64,000 nucleotides of DNA, from the NCBI GenBank assembly GCA_027923965.1, contig AP026969.1, positions 1,488,001 to 1,552,000 on the forward strand. Reading direction: 5' to 3'. This document shows positions 24,187-32,838 of the stretch, one piece after another. A program made the translations under genes and the position numbers. The notes below the pieces were generated by a model. It was not told where the DNA came from and did no database searches. It worked only from the letters and a program-made list of their open reading frames with translations. The stretch comes from Comamonadaceae bacterium OS-1 (GTDB lineage Bacteria > Pseudomonadota > Gammaproteobacteria > Burkholderiales > Burkholderiaceae_C). How positions within the stretch are numbered: the first letter of the stretch is position 1; each line of letters starts with the position of its first letter.

Positions 24187-25809
24187 CTAGAGGGGACTGA
24201 AGAAGCTCACGTCATTGCGTCCGCCTGCTTTGGCACGGTACATGGCGTTGTCGGCCCGGGAGAGCAACTGCTGCAGGTCGGTGCCGTCCTGGGGGTAGGT
24301 GCTGATGCCAATGCTGGCAGTGACGTGTGCGCGGTGCCCATCCAGCAGATACACGGGCTCTACGGTGAGGCGGATTTTATCGGCGATACCGTGCAGTTCC
24401 GCCATTGCGTGCGGTTCTTCGACCACCACGATGAATTCGTCGCCGCCCAGCCGGGCCACCAGGTCGCCGCCGCGCATGCAGGACTGGATGCGCTGGGCCA
24501 CCAGGCGCAGTAATTGGTCGCCTGCGGCATGGCCCAGGCTGTCGTTGACGGCCTTGAAGTGGTCCAGATCGATGAACAGGATGTAAAACGACATGCTCTT
24601 GCGTTCGCACCGCAACAGGATGCGCCGCAGTGCGTCCATGCACATGGCCCGGTTGGGTAGGCCGGTGAGCTCGTCGTGGTAGGCGCGGTGGTGCAAGGCG
24701 TCTTCGGCCCGCTTGCGCAGCTCGATGTTGTTGATTGCGTTGAGCAGGCAGTCCCGTCCCTGGAACTGGATGCGCTGGGTGGACACCAGGGCCCAGAAGT
24801 TGGCGCCTTGGCTGTCTTGCATCTCCACTTCCCAGTCCTGCATGCGGTCCTGGTCCTTGAAGCGCTGCAGCCACTGCGCACGCTCTTGCGGGCGGCGGTA
24901 GAAGTCTTTGGAGTCGGCACTTTTCAGGTCGTGCATGGTGGTTTTGAACTGCGCCAGCGCCCGCTCGTTGGCGTACAGCACCGTGCCGGGGTGTTCCAAC
25001 GTGATCGTGATGGGAAAGGGGGCTGTCCGCAGTATTTTTTGCACCTGTTCCTCGCCATCGCGCAAGGCCTGCTGCAGGGTGTCGCTGTCGCGCACCAGCC
25101 GGCGGGAAAACACCAGCGCAGCGGCAGCCAGCAGGGTGGCGGCCACGAACATGGTCCACAGCAGCACACTCTTGGCCCGGCGCGAGGCTTCGCCCAGCGT
25201 ATATGAGAAGGCATCGGCCAGCGGTGCCAGGCGAAGGTTGATCTGGTGCAGCTCTTCCTGGATGTCGCGGGCCCGCACCACGTCCAGTGTCCGGGCCTGT
25301 ACCGCGGTGCGCAGGTCCTCGCCCACCACCTGCAACTGGGCGATGGTGGCATCGGTTGCGGCCCACAGTGCGATGGCGCGGTCAATCTCGGCGACTTGGC
25401 GAAAGTTGCGAAACAGGCTGACCATGCCGTCCAGGTCTTCGGGGTGGTTGCGTCCCCGTTGCAGACCCTGGCGGGCGATATCCAGGTCGGGACGCGGTTT
25501 CTCCAGTTCCAGGCGGGCCTGGCGATCGCCCAGAATCACGTCCAGCGCGCTGGTGTAGGCCTGGAAGTCGCGCTCGTCTCGGGTTTCAGCATAGCGGGAC
25601 AGGGCGTAGATGGCATCGCGTTCGGCCTTGGACCACAGGCCCTCACCCCCCACAAAGGCCCGCGCCGCCGACAGTACGCCCATGCTGTAGTAGGCAAAGC
25701 CCAGCGTGGCTCCGACCAGGGCCAGAAACAGCCACGCGATCAGAATCAGCCGTTGCCCCCGCCGGGTGGGTGCCTGGGAAGCCGGTTCCTGGGGCTGGGT
25801 GGGCTCCAT
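24187..25809 (-). CDS. Membrane-bound diguanylate cyclase with PAS domain
   Basis: A 540-residue enzyme making cyclic di-GMP from two GTP. A hydrophobic segment near 20-42 and a second near 228-246 bracket a helical periplasmic sensor. A PAS-like region (about 260-370, ILRTAPFPITITLEHPGTVL) follows, then a GGDEF domain. The active loop is canonical GGDEF at 455-459. The allosteric I-site RxxD is present as RGGD at 446-449, so product inhibition is expected. The ATG at 25809 (MEPTQPQEP) is preferred because earlier codons overlap the upstream gene. The signal sensed is unknown. Confidence 0.92.
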   Translation of the reverse strand: MEPTQPQEPASQAPTRRGQRLILIAWLFLALVGATLGFAYYSMGVLSAARAFVGGEGLWSKAERDAIYALSRYAETRDERDFQAYTSALDVILGDRQARLELEKPRPDLDIARQGLQRGRNHPEDLDGMVSLFRNFRQVAEIDRAIALWAATDATIAQLQVVGEDLRTAVQARTLDVVRARDIQEELHQINLRLAPLADAFSYTLGEASRRAKSVLLWTMFVAATLLAAAALVFSRRLVRDSDTLQQALRDGEEQVQKILRTAPFPITITLEHPGTVLYANERALAQFKTTMHDLKSADSKDFYRRPQERAQWLQRFKDQDRMQDWEVEMQDSQGANFWALVSTQRIQFQGRDCLLNAINNIELRKRAEDALHHRAYHDELTGLPNRAMCMDALRRILLRCERKSMSFYILFIDLDHFKAVNDSLGHAAGDQLLRLVAQRIQSCMRGGDLVARLGGDEFIVVVEEPHAMAELHGIADKIRLTVEPVYLLDGHRAHVTASIGISTYPQDGTDLQQLLSRADNAMYRAKAGGRNDVSFFSPL

Positions 25810-25879
25810 GTTACTTGTGCTTACATCAGTGCCGATGTGCCCAGTATAGGAACATGTCCGGGCCTGTGGGGGCGAAAAA

Positions 25880-27133
25880 TCAGCGGCTGGTAGGGGCTTT
25901 GCTCGCCTTGGGTGGGGCTTTGACGATGTTGCAGTGCAGTTTGAGGGCCGCCATGGCTTCCACCAGCCGGGTGTCGCGCTCATCCAGCAGGTCGCGCTGG
26001 GTCTCTTCCACAAAGTTCTGCCACAGCGTCTGGTAGTCACCATGGTGCTCGTGCGGGGCGTATTCACGGATGAAGTCGCTGGCCTGCTGCGGGTGGAAGC
26101 CGCCTTTGCGGATCTTGCGTACGATGCTGGCGGCGGTGGTCTCGGTCAGCGTGGTCTTGCGCGCCGCGCCGGTGGCGATGCACAGAAACAGGGTGATCAG
26201 CGAGCTGTCGTCGGTGTGGCGCTGGGTGACCTTGAGCCACTGGTCGGAAATCGCGCGGTCGAGTTCGCTGATGTCGTCCACCCCTTCGTCCAGCCAGAAG
26301 TAGCGGCCCATGAAGGCCAGTGACTGGATGAACAATTTGCGCGGCTTGACGGCTGCATCGAGGATTTTGGGCAGGTCGTGTTCCAGCATGCTTTGCAGCG
26401 TGGCCTGCAGCACGGGCTGGAACTGCGCTGGCACGCCCTTGGGCAGCGTCAGCAGCAACGGTTTGCCGCTCTCGGCGCGTTTGCGCAGCAGGTTGACCAG
26501 GGTTTCAAACTGCGCCCAGTTGGGCATCAGGCTGCTGCCCGCCGCCGCGCAGAGCAGGGCGGTGCGGACGACGGCCTCGCTGTCGGTATCGGCGGCCTGC
26601 AGCTCGCGCCGGGCCACGCCCAGCTTGTGGGCGCACCAGATGGCGGCTTCGATGCGGGTTTCGATGTCGCTGCGCTTGGCCAGCTCCAGCTGGATTTCGG
26701 GCAGAGGCTTGAGTGCCCACTTGGCCAGCACCGGGATCAGCTCGTCGCGGAACTCACCGCTGTCCTGCATGCTGAAGTGGGTGTTGTCGGGCAGGGTCAG
26801 CAGGGCCTTGAGCATATCGGAACCGGCCTTGGAGCGCGACAGGATGGAGTGGTCGCGCAGCAGCGTGGCGGCGGTTTGCAGGTCGCCATCGCTCACATGC
26901 TCCAGGTGCAGGCTGATCAGGTTGACCATGCGCTCACGCGCCTTCTCCAGCTCGGGCCGCAAGAATTCGGTGCCAAAGTAGCGCGCAATCTGCACCATGC
27001 CCTTGGGCGCGTCGTTGCGGATGGACTCCAACTTGGCCGCGTCGATCAGGCCATGCTGCAGGCCATGGCGCAGCGCTTTTTCAAAGAAGGGGCGGTGGTC
27101 GTAGACGGCAATGCCGACATTGCTATCTTGCAT
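25880..27133 (-). CDS. Unrecognised 417-residue protein, last gene of the J-domain operon
   Basis: No family recognised. The protein is soluble-looking, mainly helical, and has no signal peptide. Stretches such as RSDIETRIEAAIWCAHKLGV and AVVRTALLCAAAGSSLMP suggest helical-repeat (HEAT-like) architecture. The C-terminus is basic and low in complexity (KAPPKASKAPTSR). It starts 3 bases after the stop of the 249-residue gene, so it is certainly co-transcribed with it and with the J-domain gene further upstream. It could be an adaptor or client-handling partner of an Hsp70 system, which is a guess from context. Confidence 0.8.
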   Translation of the reverse strand: MQDSNVGIAVYDHRPFFEKALRHGLQHGLIDAAKLESIRNDAPKGMVQIARYFGTEFLRPELEKARERMVNLISLHLEHVSDGDLQTAATLLRDHSILSRSKAGSDMLKALLTLPDNTHFSMQDSGEFRDELIPVLAKWALKPLPEIQLELAKRSDIETRIEAAIWCAHKLGVARRELQAADTDSEAVVRTALLCAAAGSSLMPNWAQFETLVNLLRKRAESGKPLLLTLPKGVPAQFQPVLQATLQSMLEHDLPKILDAAVKPRKLFIQSLAFMGRYFWLDEGVDDISELDRAISDQWLKVTQRHTDDSSLITLFLCIATGAARKTTLTETTAASIVRKIRKGGFHPQQASDFIREYAPHEHHGDYQTLWQNFVEETQRDLLDERDTRLVEAMAALKLHCNIVKAPPKASKAPTSR

Positions 27134-27136
27134 GGC

Positions 27137-27886
27137 TTAGATCGCCGATTCTTCGTCGGGGTCGATGGCTTTTTTCTGCGAGCCTTCGCCTTCGCCGTGG
27201 GTTTCGCGGAACGGGGTGTGGCCGCCCTGGTGGTGGCCGTCTTCTTCTTCCTCGGCTTCTTCCTCGAAGGCCTTGACGCGGGCGCGCAGGATCACCATGA
27301 CTTCGATCAGGATGTCGGGGCAGTGGGCGCGCAGCAGCCAGGTGAACTCCATCCAGTCGTGGTCGGCGATCTCGTCCTGGTCGACCTTGGACTCGTTGTA
27401 CATCTGGGCCACCAGGTCCGACTCGGACAGCACCGCGCCGGTGTCTTCGGCGGCCTCAAAGGTGCCGGTGCGCAAAAAGCTCTCGACCCGGCCCCAATGG
27501 TCGGCCAGGTAATCGGCCAGCGCGTCGCAGCCGCCTTCGCGCTCGCCGATGGCGCGCAAAAACTCGACCGGGTCGTTGTCGTCCCGGAAGATCACCGAGT
27601 TCATCATGCCGCGCAGGTGGGCGTGGGTCAGGTCCTTGTATTGCTTTTCAATCACCACGGCGCGCGAGAACTGCTCGGGCGTGACCAGCAGGTTGATGAC
27701 CGAGTCTTTGGACGGGTCGTACTCGCGGATCACGGCCAGTAGGTCTTTGGGCGGCAGCTGGTCCAGCGCCAGCACCAGGGCGTGGTCGCCTTCTTCGTCG
27801 GCCAGGGTGACCAGGGCGGCCTCGGCACCGACGATGTCGCCAGCGAGGATCAGGCTTTGGGCTTTGATGATGGCGGGGTAATGCAT
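27137..27886 (-). CDS. Unrecognised 249-residue acidic protein in the J-domain operon
   Basis: No family recognised. The first 200 residues look helical (ALVLALDQLPPKDLLAVIRE, DALADYLADHWGRVESFL). The C-terminal 50 residues are strongly acidic and disordered (AFEEEAEEEEDGHHQGGHTP). There is no signal peptide. It sits 14 bases after the 179-residue gene and 3 before the 417-residue gene. Both small proteins of this operon have acidic tails, which suggests that they act together, but no activity can be assigned. Confidence 0.78.
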   Translation of the reverse strand: MHYPAIIKAQSLILAGDIVGAEAALVTLADEEGDHALVLALDQLPPKDLLAVIREYDPSKDSVINLLVTPEQFSRAVVIEKQYKDLTHAHLRGMMNSVIFRDDNDPVEFLRAIGEREGGCDALADYLADHWGRVESFLRTGTFEAAEDTGAVLSESDLVAQMYNESKVDQDEIADHDWMEFTWLLRAHCPDILIEVMVILRARVKAFEEEAEEEEDGHHQGGHTPFRETHGEGEGSQKKAIDPDEESAI

Positions 27887-27900
27887 AGCGTTTTAGCCTT

Positions 27901-28440
27901 TCAACCTTTGGGTGGCTTGGGGTCGAAGCCTTGTTCTTCCATCCAGGCCGCACCCGCGTCTTCGCGGTCGCGGGCTTCCTGTTCTTCGGGGTCAATGTCG
28001 TGTTCGTGTTCGTCTTCGTCCTCGTCGTCTTCCACCGGTGCGCCCCGGTCGTCGGCGCGGGTGTACAGATACTCCAGACAGGCGGCGATCACCATGAACT
28101 GCTCGCCCGTGGGCTCCAGCAGCACGCGGTCGGCCATGGCCTGGGCCCAGGGGGTGAGGGTGATGGTGCGGCCCAGTTGGTCCCAGGCGGGGAATTCCTC
28201 GGGCTCCAGCGCCACCAGCAGGTCCATGGCCTTGGGGCTGGGGAAGCGAAAGCCCTGGTGGAAGGCGGCGGCCAGCATTTCCGGGCTATCGTCCATCATC
28301 ACCAGCAGAAATTCGAGCTGGCTGCGCTTTTCTTTCAGGCGCTTGTCGAGCACATTTTTGCCTTCGGAGTCGGACACCAGGTCGTCCATCTCGGCATCGT
28401 AGGCGCGGGCATGGTTGGCAAAGTAGCGGGAGAGTTTCAT
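27901..28440 (-). CDS. Unrecognised 179-residue acidic protein in the J-domain operon
   Basis: No family recognised. It starts MKLSRYFANHARAYDAEMDD and has a helical middle part (KRLKEKRSQLEFLLVMMDDS). Its tail is extremely acidic (VEDDEDEDEHEHDIDPEEQE) before the short end GFDPKPPKG. The ATG overlaps the stop of the J-domain gene (28437-28440, ATGA), indicating coupled translation. The acidic low-complexity tail resembles that of the next gene. Its role is unknown. Confidence 0.78.
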   Translation of the reverse strand: MKLSRYFANHARAYDAEMDDLVSDSEGKNVLDKRLKEKRSQLEFLLVMMDDSPEMLAAAFHQGFRFPSPKAMDLLVALEPEEFPAWDQLGRTITLTPWAQAMADRVLLEPTGEQFMVIAACLEYLYTRADDRGAPVEDDEDEDEHEHDIDPEEQEARDREDAGAAWMEEQGFDPKPPKG

Positions 28441-28715
28441 TTCAGGGCTTCATTCAAATAGGTGTGCCAGATTTCGCGGGCGGTCTCCAACGGGTCGTCC
28501 AGCAGGCCACGGCGGCGGTTGTCGTCATAGGTTTTGCGGCGCTCGTCGTCACTCAGTACATCGTAGGCGGTTTGCACCGCCCGGAAAAGCTGCGGGGCAT
28601 CGGCCGAGGCGTTGCGGTCGGGGTGGTACTGCGCTGCGCGCTGCCGGTAGGCTTTTTTGATATCGGCCAGCGTCGCGGCAGCGGACAGGCCTAGCGCGGC
28701 ATAGTGGTCTTGCAT
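28437..28715 (-). CDS. Small J-domain (DnaJ-like) protein
   Basis: A 92-residue protein that is almost only a J domain. It has DHYAALGLSAAATLADIKKAYR, the HPD tripeptide at 31-33 (QYHPDRN), and AVQTAYDVLSDDERRKTYDD, followed by a short tail. It should stimulate the ATPase of a DnaK-type Hsp70. It lacks the Gly/Phe, zinc and client-binding regions of DnaJ, so clients are probably brought by partners. The ATG at 28715 is chosen because upstream codons fall in the spacer. It leads a four-gene unit with three unrecognised proteins, its natural candidate partners. Confidence 0.88.
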   Translation of the reverse strand: MQDHYAALGLSAAATLADIKKAYRQRAAQYHPDRNASADAPQLFRAVQTAYDVLSDDERRKTYDDNRRRGLLDDPLETAREIWHTYLNEALK

Positions 28716-28884
28716 GGGGGAGTGTCTTCGCAAAAAAAGACAGCCCGACGGGCTGCTGGCGGGCTGTGCTTGGTTGGCGACGCGTTGTCGCCAGGGGGGC
28801 ATTTTAGCTGGCTGCTCTATGCGGCAGGACTTTCGAGCCAGGGCGGCAACACCTTGGCTTCTTTTACGTTTTATTTTTATACGC

Positions 28885-28940
28885 AAAATAAGCCTCCTGT
28901 GCTTATTCCATAAGCATGGGTAGCTATTAAAAATATAGTA
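28885..28940. repeat. Short interspersed repeat, copy 8
   Basis: AAAATAAGCCTCCTGTGCTT, ATTCCATAAGCATGGGTAGC, TATTAAAAATATAGTA. It shows the core hairpin TGCTTAT-TCC-ATAAGCA most clearly. It lies downstream of the PP2C gene and upstream of the J-domain operon. Confidence 0.8.
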
Positions 28941-28979
28941 TTCAGTAGTGAATCAATGTTGCGCCAAGCGGATGCCGCC

Positions 28980-29735
28980 TTACAGCGCTCCGATATGCAG
29001 CACGATCATCGACAGGTTGTCGCCGGTGCCGCGCGCCCGGGTACGGGCGGTTTCCATCAGCAATACGGTGGCTTCCTTGGGGGGCATGCTGCACAGGACC
29101 TCGCCGAGCTCGCTCTCGGAAAAGTAGTGCCACACACCGTCGCTGCAGGCCATGATCACGTCGCCGGGGCGGACCTGGGGGATGATGTGGATATCCACCG
29201 GCGGATCAGCTTCGGTGCCCAGGCAGCCCAGCAGGATGTTGGAGTCGGGGTGGCTGTTGGCTTCTTCGGGGGTGATCTCGCCGCGCTCCACCAGGGTCTG
29301 CACATAGGAGTGGTCCAGGGTGCGCTTGACCAGCTGGGTTTGGTGGTAATGGTAGATCCGCGAGTCGCCGGTGTGGGCCCAGAAGCATTGGCCAGAAGGC
29401 TGCAGGACGAACAGCGCTGCGGTGCTGTGGGGCTCTTCTTCGGCCGAGATGGCGGTGAGCTTGATGACCAGGTGGGCTTCTTCGATGATGTGCTTGAGCA
29501 TGCTGGGCGCATCGTCGGTGTAGGGGTCGAAGCGTTCAAACAGCTGCTTGGCCGTCATCATCACCTGGTCGGAGGCCTTGCGCCCGCCACTGCGTCCGCC
29601 CATGCCGTCGGCCACTACGCCCAGAACGCAGCCGCTCACGCGTCCATGGCTGATCAGCGCCAGCTGGTCTTGCTGGTAGTCACGGTCGCCCTTGTGCAGG
29701 CATGTCGAAGCCGTAATCTTGAAACCTGGGGTCAT
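28980..29735 (-). CDS. PP2C-family Ser/Thr protein phosphatase
   Basis: A 251-residue metal-dependent phosphatase of the Stp/PrpC type acting on phospho-Ser/Thr proteins. Motifs in order are DRDYQQDQ (18-24), VADGMGG (41-47), AHTGDSRIY near 119, MACSDGVW near 195 and GTGDNLSMIVL near the end. Together they supply the aspartates of the binuclear Mn/Mg site. It is cytosolic with no membrane segment. The ATG at 29735 is preferred to an in-frame TTG at 29765. No Ser/Thr kinase is seen in the window. The neighbouring J-domain operon may be separately transcribed, with 264 bases between. Confidence 0.9.
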   Translation of the reverse strand: MTPGFKITASTCLHKGDRDYQQDQLALISHGRVSGCVLGVVADGMGGRSGGRKASDQVMMTAKQLFERFDPYTDDAPSMLKHIIEEAHLVIKLTAISAEEEPHSTAALFVLQPSGQCFWAHTGDSRIYHYHQTQLVKRTLDHSYVQTLVERGEITPEEANSHPDSNILLGCLGTEADPPVDIHIIPQVRPGDVIMACSDGVWHYFSESELGEVLCSMPPKEATVLLMETARTRARGTGDNLSMIVLHIGAL

Positions 29736-29833
29736 GCTGCAATGCTTCGCTGGTGGTTGGCGCAAATGGCGCGGCTCATAATGGCAAACCCCAGTTTATC
29801 CCCTGCGGCTTGCCCCCTACCTACACCACTGCC

Positions 29834-30037
29834 TTGACTGCCAATCTCCATTCCCCTGAACGCCAACTGATCGAGCTGCGCATGGAGCATGCCGATCTGG
29901 ATGCCACGATCGACTACCTGGTCGAGCACAAGCCACTGGACGAGTTGATGCTGCAGCGCCTGAAAAAGCGCCGCCTGGCCCTGCGCGACAAAATCTCGCG
30001 CCTGGAAATCGCCCTAGACCCCAAAGAGCCTGCCTGA
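29834..30037 (+). CDS. YdcH-family (DUF465) small protein
   Basis: A roughly 67-residue helical-hairpin protein. The segment IELRMEHADLDATIDYLVEH, then DELMLQRLKKRRLALRDKIS, is typical of the YdcH/SlyX-like DUF465 family, whose function is unknown. The start is uncertain: TTG at 29834 gives family-normal length, while GTG at 29753 would add an implausible extension. Its stop overlaps the ATG of the helicase gene, so the two are coupled. Confidence 0.7.
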   Translation: MTANLHSPERQLIELRMEHADLDATIDYLVEHKPLDELMLQRLKKRRLALRDKISRLEIALDPKEPA

Positions 30038-32055
30038 TGGATTTGCAAAGCCAGGTGCGCGAGGCGTTTGCGCCGCAGGGCGCGCTGGCCCGCACAGCCG
30101 AACACTTCCAGCCCCGGCAAGGGCAACTGGACATGGCCTTGGCGATTGGCCGCACGATAGAGGAGGGCGGTGTGCTGGTGGTCGAAGCGGGCACCGGGGT
30201 GGGCAAGACCTTTGCCTACCTGGTCCCGGCACTGCTCAGCGGCGAGCGGGTGTTGCTGTCCACTGCCACCAAAACCCTGCAAGACCAGCTTTTTGGCCGT
30301 GATTTGCCAAGTTTGTTGAAGGCTTTGGGTTTGCCACTGCGCACCGCGCTGCTCAAGGGGCGGGGCAGCTATCTGTGCCTGCACCGCCTGGGCCTGGCCC
30401 GCTCGGATCAGCATGCCTTTGAGCGGCCCCTGCTGCAAACCCTGGCGCATATCGAGCAATGGGCACAGGCCACCCGCAGCGGGGACTTGGCCGAGCTATC
30501 GGATCTGGACGAGCGTTCGCCCCTGGTGCCGCTGGTCACCTCCACCCGCGAGAACTGCCTGGGCGCGCAATGCCCGCAGTTCCGCGCCTGCCATGTGAAC
30601 CTGGCGAGACGCGAAGCCCTGGCGGCCGATGTGGTGGTGCTGAACCACCACGTGTTTTTCGCCGATCTGGCGGTGCGCGAGTCCGGCATGGCCGAGCTCC
30701 TGCCCACGGCGCGCATCGCCATTTTTGACGAGGCGCACCAACTCAATCAAACCGGTGTGCAGTTTCTGGGCACCCACCTCAGCACCGGCCAATGGCTGGA
30801 CTTTGCCCGCGACGTGCTGGCGGCGGGTTTGCAGCAGGCGCGCGGTCTGGTGGACTGGCAACAGGTGGTGTTGGCGCTGGAGCGGGCGGTGCGCGAACTG
30901 CGCCTGGTGGTAGGCAAGCTGCCCGCGGGCAGCAAACTGCGCTGGTCCGGTGCGGCACCCGATGGCGTGCCGGAGGCGCTGTGGAGCGATGCCATGGCCG
31001 ACGTGGTGGCGGCCTTGCGGCAGGCGATTGCGGCGCTGGACACCGTGACTGAACTATCCCCCGACTTCGTGCGCCTGCATGCCCGCGCCGTGGGTCTGGC
31101 CGAACGCGTGCAGCAGTTTGCCGAAGCCTGCGAACCCGCATCGGTGCGCTGGCTGGACGTGGGCCAGCAGCTGCGCCTGACCGAATCGCCTTTGGATATT
31201 GCCCACGCGGTGCAAACCCGTTTGCTGGCCCCCACCGAGGGCGCGCAGGCCAAATCGTGGGTGTTCACCTCGGCCACGCTGGGCGACGACGCACGCCTGG
31301 CCTGGTTTACCGAGCGTTGCGGTCTGCAGAATGCCACCTGCCTGCGGGTGGAGAGCCCCTTTGACTACGCCGCCCAGGCTGCGCTGTATGTGCCCCGCCA
31401 TCTGCCCAAGCCCAGCGACCCGTCGCACAGCGCGCAGGTGGCCGCATTGGCCACCATGGCCGTGCGGCAACTGGGGGGGCGCACCATGGTGCTGACCACC
31501 TCGCTGCGCGCCTTGCGCACTATCGGCGACAGCATGCAGGCCGCCTTTGCAGACAGCGCGGAGGTCGAGGTGCTGGTGCAGGGCCAATGGCCCAAGCGGC
31601 GCTTGATGGAGCGTTTGCGCCAGGGCGGTGCGGACGGCCTGCCAGGCTGTGTGCTGGTGGCATCGGCCTCATTCTGGGAGGGGGTGGACGTGCCGGGCGA
31701 AATGCTTCAGTTGGTCATCATTGACAAGCTACCGTTTCCAGCACCCAACGACCCGGTGGTAGAGGCGCGTACCCAGCGCATCGAAGCCGACGGCGGCAGC
31801 CCCTTCATGGACTATTTTGTGCCTGAAGCTGCGGTGGCGCTCAAGCAGGGCGCGGGCCGCCTGATACGGCACGAGTCCGATAGGGGTGTGCTGGTGGTGT
31901 GCGACACCCGGCTGGTGGCCATGGGCTATGGCAAACGCATTCGGGCGGCACTGCCCCCGATGCGGGTACTGAAAACCGAGGCCGAGTTTCAGGAGGCTCT
32001 GGACAACCTGTGTCCGATCACCACAGCTTCCACCAAGGCGAATCCTTGGTCTTGA
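30037..32055 (+). CDS. ATP-dependent helicase, DinG/YoaA (XPD-like) family
   Basis: A 672-residue superfamily 2 DNA helicase. Walker A is AGTGVGKT (51-58) and the DEAH box is at 231-234 (FDEAHQL). Four cysteines, Cys114, Cys174, Cys179 and Cys185, are placed as in the iron-sulfur domain of XPD, DinG and YoaA. Motifs V and VI appear as SASFWEGVDVPGE and KQGAGRLIRHESDRG. The length fits YoaA (about 640) better than DinG (about 715). It acts in replication or repair stress. Its last 38 bases overlap the convergent bamD end. Confidence 0.92.
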   Translation: MDLQSQVREAFAPQGALARTAEHFQPRQGQLDMALAIGRTIEEGGVLVVEAGTGVGKTFAYLVPALLSGERVLLSTATKTLQDQLFGRDLPSLLKALGLPLRTALLKGRGSYLCLHRLGLARSDQHAFERPLLQTLAHIEQWAQATRSGDLAELSDLDERSPLVPLVTSTRENCLGAQCPQFRACHVNLARREALAADVVVLNHHVFFADLAVRESGMAELLPTARIAIFDEAHQLNQTGVQFLGTHLSTGQWLDFARDVLAAGLQQARGLVDWQQVVLALERAVRELRLVVGKLPAGSKLRWSGAAPDGVPEALWSDAMADVVAALRQAIAALDTVTELSPDFVRLHARAVGLAERVQQFAEACEPASVRWLDVGQQLRLTESPLDIAHAVQTRLLAPTEGAQAKSWVFTSATLGDDARLAWFTERCGLQNATCLRVESPFDYAAQAALYVPRHLPKPSDPSHSAQVAALATMAVRQLGGRTMVLTTSLRALRTIGDSMQAAFADSAEVEVLVQGQWPKRRLMERLRQGGADGLPGCVLVASASFWEGVDVPGEMLQLVIIDKLPFPAPNDPVVEARTQRIEADGGSPFMDYFVPEAAVALKQGAGRLIRHESDRGVLVVCDTRLVAMGYGKRIRAALPPMRVLKTEAEFQEALDNLCPITTASTKANPWS

Positions 32056-32827
32056 AGCCATTGGCCGTGTACTCGCTGTTGGGATAGTTGGTGGTCAACA
32101 CCCGCTGGGTGTCGTCACGCAGCTGCGTCATGCCCAGGGCGTCATACGACTTGACCATGATGTACAGGGCCTCTTCCACTGCGGGCACATTGCTGTAGTC
32201 GGCCAGGGTGGCTTGGGCGCGGTTGATGGCGGCCACATAGGCACCGCGGCTGTAGTAGTAGCGTGCCACGTGCACTTCGTATTTGCCCAGCGAATTCACG
32301 ATGTAGACCATGCGCTGACGTGCATCGGGCGTGTAGCGCGAGTCGGGGAATCGGGTGCTCAGTTCCTTGAACGACTCGAACGATTCCTTGGCGGCTTTTT
32401 GGTCGCGTTCGGACAGGTCTTGGCGGCTCAGGAACGAAAACAGCCCCAGGTCTTCGTTAAAGTTGATAACGCCCTTGAGGTACAGGGCGTAATCCAGGGC
32501 TGAACTGGACGGGTGGAGTTTGATGAAACGGTCCAGGGTGGCCAGCGCCTGGGCCTTGTCGCCGGTCTTGTAATAGGCGTAGGCTTTTTCTATCTGCGCT
32601 TGCTGGGCCAGTGGCGTACCTGCGGCGCGGCCTTCGAGTTTTTCAAACAGGCTCACGGCCTTGTCGAAAGACCCCGAGGTCATTTCGTCCTTGGCCTCCG
32701 AATAAATCTTGTTTGGGCTCCAGCCAACGGTCTTGTCCGCTTCTACCGTGGCGCAGGCCGACAGGAGCGCTGCAATACCGACCGCCAAGAGGCTGGGGAA
32801 CACCGATAATCTAGAACGAAACATCAC
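32018..32827 (-). CDS. bamD: Outer membrane protein assembly factor BamD
   Basis: A 269-residue lipoprotein of the BAM complex that inserts beta-barrel proteins into the outer membrane. The signal peptide ends in the lipobox LLSAC with Cys25 as lipid anchor. TPR-like helices follow: NKIYSEAKDEMTSGSFDKAV, SALDYALYLKGVINFNED and VHVARYYYSRGAYVAAINRA. Two adjacent ATGs (32827, 32824) could serve as start. It is divergent from rluD, as in many Gram-negatives, with a -10 box lying inside the rluD frame. The tail overlaps the helicase gene. Confidence 0.95.
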   Translation of the reverse strand: MMFRSRLSVFPSLLAVGIAALLSACATVEADKTVGWSPNKIYSEAKDEMTSGSFDKAVSLFEKLEGRAAGTPLAQQAQIEKAYAYYKTGDKAQALATLDRFIKLHPSSSALDYALYLKGVINFNEDLGLFSFLSRQDLSERDQKAAKESFESFKELSTRFPDSRYTPDARQRMVYIVNSLGKYEVHVARYYYSRGAYVAAINRAQATLADYSNVPAVEEALYIMVKSYDALGMTQLRDDTQRVLTTNYPNSEYTANGFKTKDSPWWKLW

Positions 32828-32838
32828 TGGCTACTTTC

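Noticed and set aside
25810..26067. Upstream extension of the diguanylate cyclase frame
   Set aside because: It overlaps the upstream gene and its translation is Trp/Arg/Thr-rich out-of-frame sequence. The ATG at 25809 gives a normal N-terminus and membrane segment.
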